From assembly GCA_003161205.1 (NCBI GenBank), contig PMOU01000636.1, positions 1-5,920 on the forward strand: a stretch of 5,920 bases of DNA, in the 5' to 3' direction. Shown here in pieces: positions 4,393 to 5,920 of the stretch (position 1 is the first letter of the stretch; each line of letters begins with the position of its first letter). Below the pieces are notes generated by a model. The model was not told where the DNA came from. It saw only the letters and a list, made by a program, of their open reading frames with translations, and did no database searches. The position numbers were made by a program, and so were the translations under genes. The stretch is from Actinomycetota bacterium. Lineage in GTDB: Bacteria; Actinomycetota; Actinomycetes; Streptosporangiales; Streptosporangiaceae.

Positions 4393-5920
4393 GTGGAGCC
4401 TGCTTACAGGGACGACTACTGGGTCAACGATACCCTCCCCCTGCCGGTTTTCGATGGCCGTCCGATCATCCGCGACCGGCGTGTCGAGATTCCTCCGCGC
4501 CAGGTACCGGACCCTGGATCCCAAAACTTTGCGGCCCGCATTATCTCAGCGTTGCGCGACCCCGTTTACCGCGGCAGTTACGCGCTGGTCGCGAACACCA
4601 TGGGGACAAGCGTCATCGGCGCGATTTACTGGGCGGTCGCGGCTCACCTGTACAGCCCTGTGGACCTAGGTCGCGCCACCGCACTGATCTCCGGGCTGAT
4701 GCTGGTGGCAACCCTGTCCCAACTCAACCTGAGCAATACGCTGATGCGATTCCTGCCGCAGATGGGGGCTGCGTCGGCAAGGCGCCTGATCAATGGCACC
4801 TACGTGGTCAGTACGCTCACGGCTGTGGCTGGGAGTGTGGTATTCGTCACCGTCCTGCCGAGACTCAGCTCTGAGTGGCGCTTCATCGGTGATTCGGCCT
4901 TCTTTGCCGCCATCTTCGCCGTGTCAGTCATCGTCTGGGAGATATTTACCCTTCAGGACGCGGCGCTCGTAGGTCTCCAGCGTCCCGTGGCCGTCCCGAT
5001 AGAAAATGTGGCCTACTCGCTGGCGAAACTGGCATTGCTGGTGGTCGCGGTAAAAGTACTCCACTCGACAGACGTCCTGTTCTCCTGGGTTATCCCGCTG
5101 ATTTTCTTGATCCCGGGCATTAACTGGCTGATCTTCCGCCGCTGCCTGAAGGAACGGCGCCCGCACGACCTGGCCCCGCCAATGCGGGCCCGCCAGCTCG
5201 CGCGCTTTGCCTCCGTCGACTTCGGCGGTGTGATCTGCAGTCAGATCACCGCCAACGCCCTCCCGTTGCTGGTCATTTCCGTCCTAGGACCAGCAGCGGC
5301 TGGCAGCTTCTACATCGCTAGCTTGATTACTTCCGGTGTGGCAAGTGTGGGCATAAGTTTCGCCACGGGGCTGATGGTCGAAGCGAGCGCGGCGCCGCAC
5401 CGGCTGTCGGAGATCACCCGGGGGGCGCTCAAGAGATGCGTGCTCACCATGGGGCCGGCGACGATCCTGCTGGTCTTCGGAGCACACATCATCCTGAGGG
5501 TTTACGGCGGCAGCTACATAGCAAAAACCGCCACGCTCTTCGAGTTGCTGGCCCTCACTCTTCTTCCTTTCTGCATTGAGACGGTCGCTTATTCGCTCGA
5601 CCGTATCGCTGGCAAGCCCATCCGCTCGACGCTCAGTCAGCTCGCTATTGCGGTCATCTCACTAGGCGGCAGCGGGCTCCTTTTCGGGCGGCTCGGGGTC
5701 AACGGCGTGGGCGTCGCGTGCCTCGCAGGCGATACCGCGGTAGCGCTCGTGCGCCTGCCGACGGTCCTGTCCGCTCTCCGGCAGCGCCCGGCTGCGGTAG
5801 CGCCACCAGCCAGTGCAGCGCAGCCAGCCCGTACAACGCAACTAGTCCGTGCAGCGCAGCCAGCCCGTCCATCGCAACTAGCCCGTGCGGCGCAACTAGC
5901 CAGTGCCGCGCAACCAGGCG
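4393..5920 (+). CDS. Polysaccharide flippase-like integral membrane protein (Wzx/MOP-type), 3' end outside the window
   Basis: The frame is open from 4360 to the right edge and gives 509 residues from the only plausible start, GTG at 4393; the frame is closed by TGA at 4357-4359. The ribosome binding site is weak (GGGA, 5 nt upstream). Seen: a polar, Pro/Arg-rich N-terminus of about 60 residues, then LRDPVYRGSYALVANTMG (54-71) leading into the first membrane segment, and LGRATALISGLMLVATLSQL (92-111). About twelve hydrophobic segments follow, near residues 63-85, 95-115, 134-156, 170-190, 206-223, 229-248, 280-298, 304-325, 350-368, 381-400, 412-431 and 435-455. This layout and the LRDPxYRxSYAL and GRAxALIS blocks resemble actinobacterial oligosaccharide flippases, which move lipid-linked glycans across the cytoplasmic membrane. 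A repeat-encoded Ala/Gln/Pro/Arg tail begins at residue 470. The gene is divergent from the sugar-biosynthesis genes. The transported substrate is unknown. Confidence 0.88.
   Translation, partial: MEPAYRDDYWVNDTLPLPVFDGRPIIRDRRVEIPPRQVPDPGSQNFAARIISALRDPVYRGSYALVANTMGTSVIGAIYWAVAAHLYSPVDLGRATALISGLMLVATLSQLNLSNTLMRFLPQMGAASARRLINGTYVVSTLTAVAGSVVFVTVLPRLSSEWRFIGDSAFFAAIFAVSVIVWEIFTLQDAALVGLQRPVAVPIENVAYSLAKLALLVVAVKVLHSTDVLFSWVIPLIFLIPGINWLIFRRCLKERRPHDLAPPMRARQLARFASVDFGGVICSQITANALPLLVISVLGPAAAGSFYIASLITSGVASVGISFATGLMVEASAAPHRLSEITRGALKRCVLTMGPATILLVFGAHIILRVYGGSYIAKTATLFELLALTLLPFCIETVAYSLDRIAGKPIRSTLSQLAIAVISLGGSGLLFGRLGVNGVGVACLAGDTAVALVRLPTVLSALRQRPAAVAPPASAAQPARTTQLVRAAQPARPSQLARAAQLASAAQPG
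5800..5920 (+). repeat. 18-bp in-frame tandem repeat, six full units plus a degenerate partial, in the flippase tail
   Basis: Units begin at 5800, 5818, 5836, 5854, 5872 and 5890, with a divergent 13-nt partial unit at 5908. The typical unit is near GCGCAACTAGCCCGTGCA. They encode the hexapeptides APPASA, AQPART, TQLVRA, AQPARP, SQLARA, AQLASA and AQPG. Units 2-3 and 4-5 form a 36-bp higher-order repeat with 4 mismatches. The unit length is a multiple of three, so copy changes keep the frame. The array starts right after the last membrane segment and continues past the window edge. Confidence 0.9.

Noticed and set aside
4356..4874. A 172-codon plus-strand frame starting at GTG 4356
   Set aside because: Its product is rich in Arg, Pro and His with no family-like motif, and it overlaps the flippase frame, which has clear membrane segments and stays open to the window edge.
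5800..5920. A CRISPR array or intergenic satellite as an explanation of the repeats
   Set aside because: The units are contiguous with no spacers, are only 18 bp long, keep the reading frame and continue the flippase coding sequence.
1..5920. tRNA, rRNA, insertion sequence, attachment site or riboswitch
   Set aside because: I saw no transposase-like frame, terminal inverted repeats, tRNA-like fold or recognised riboswitch core, and nearly all of the window is protein coding.

Overview
The window looks like part of a cell-surface or exopolysaccharide biosynthesis locus from a high-GC, probably actinobacterial, chromosome. The evidence is strong G/C preference at third codon positions, GTG starts, 4-bp ATGA gene overlaps, and protein sequences that resemble actinobacterial polysaccharide-cluster families. 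I cannot name a genus. All family calls come from reading motifs; no database search was run.

Layout. Positions 1-4189 hold five genes on the minus strand. In transcription order they are a left-handed beta-helix sugar N-acetyltransferase (3542-4189), a Gfo/Idh/MocA oxidoreductase (2270-3397), a family 2 glycosyltransferase (1233-2273), an extended-SDR NAD-dependent epimerase/dehydratase (242-1195) and the first 81 residues of a DegT/DnrJ/EryC1/StrS aminotransferase that leaves the window at position 1. Two junctions are ATGA overlaps (2270-2273 and 242-245). A 144-bp gap and a perfect 7-bp stem-loop across the acetyltransferase stop codon separate the first gene from the rest. A 203-bp divergent intergenic region (4190-4392) holds three perfect short inverted repeats and one weak plus-strand promoter candidate. 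From 4393 to the end, the plus strand encodes a polytopic membrane protein of the polysaccharide flippase (Wzx/MOP-like) type. It is incomplete at the right edge, where its C-terminal tail is built from an 18-bp in-frame tandem repeat.

How the genes fit together. An oxidoreductase that could oxidise a sugar hydroxyl, a PLP aminotransferase and a WbpD/WlbB-like N-acetyltransferase are the three activities that turn a nucleotide sugar into a 3-acetamido sugar (the WbpB-WbpE-WbpD logic known from UDP-2,3-diacetamido uronic acid synthesis). The epimerase/dehydratase would supply or modify a nucleotide sugar, the glycosyltransferase would add a sugar to a lipid-linked glycan, and the divergent flippase would move that glycan across the membrane. 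The substrates are inferred from families and gene company.

The genes belong to known families. The least ordinary features are the repeat-built tail and long polar N-terminus of the flippase, the symmetric sites in the divergent region, and the stem-loop at the acetyltransferase stop codon.
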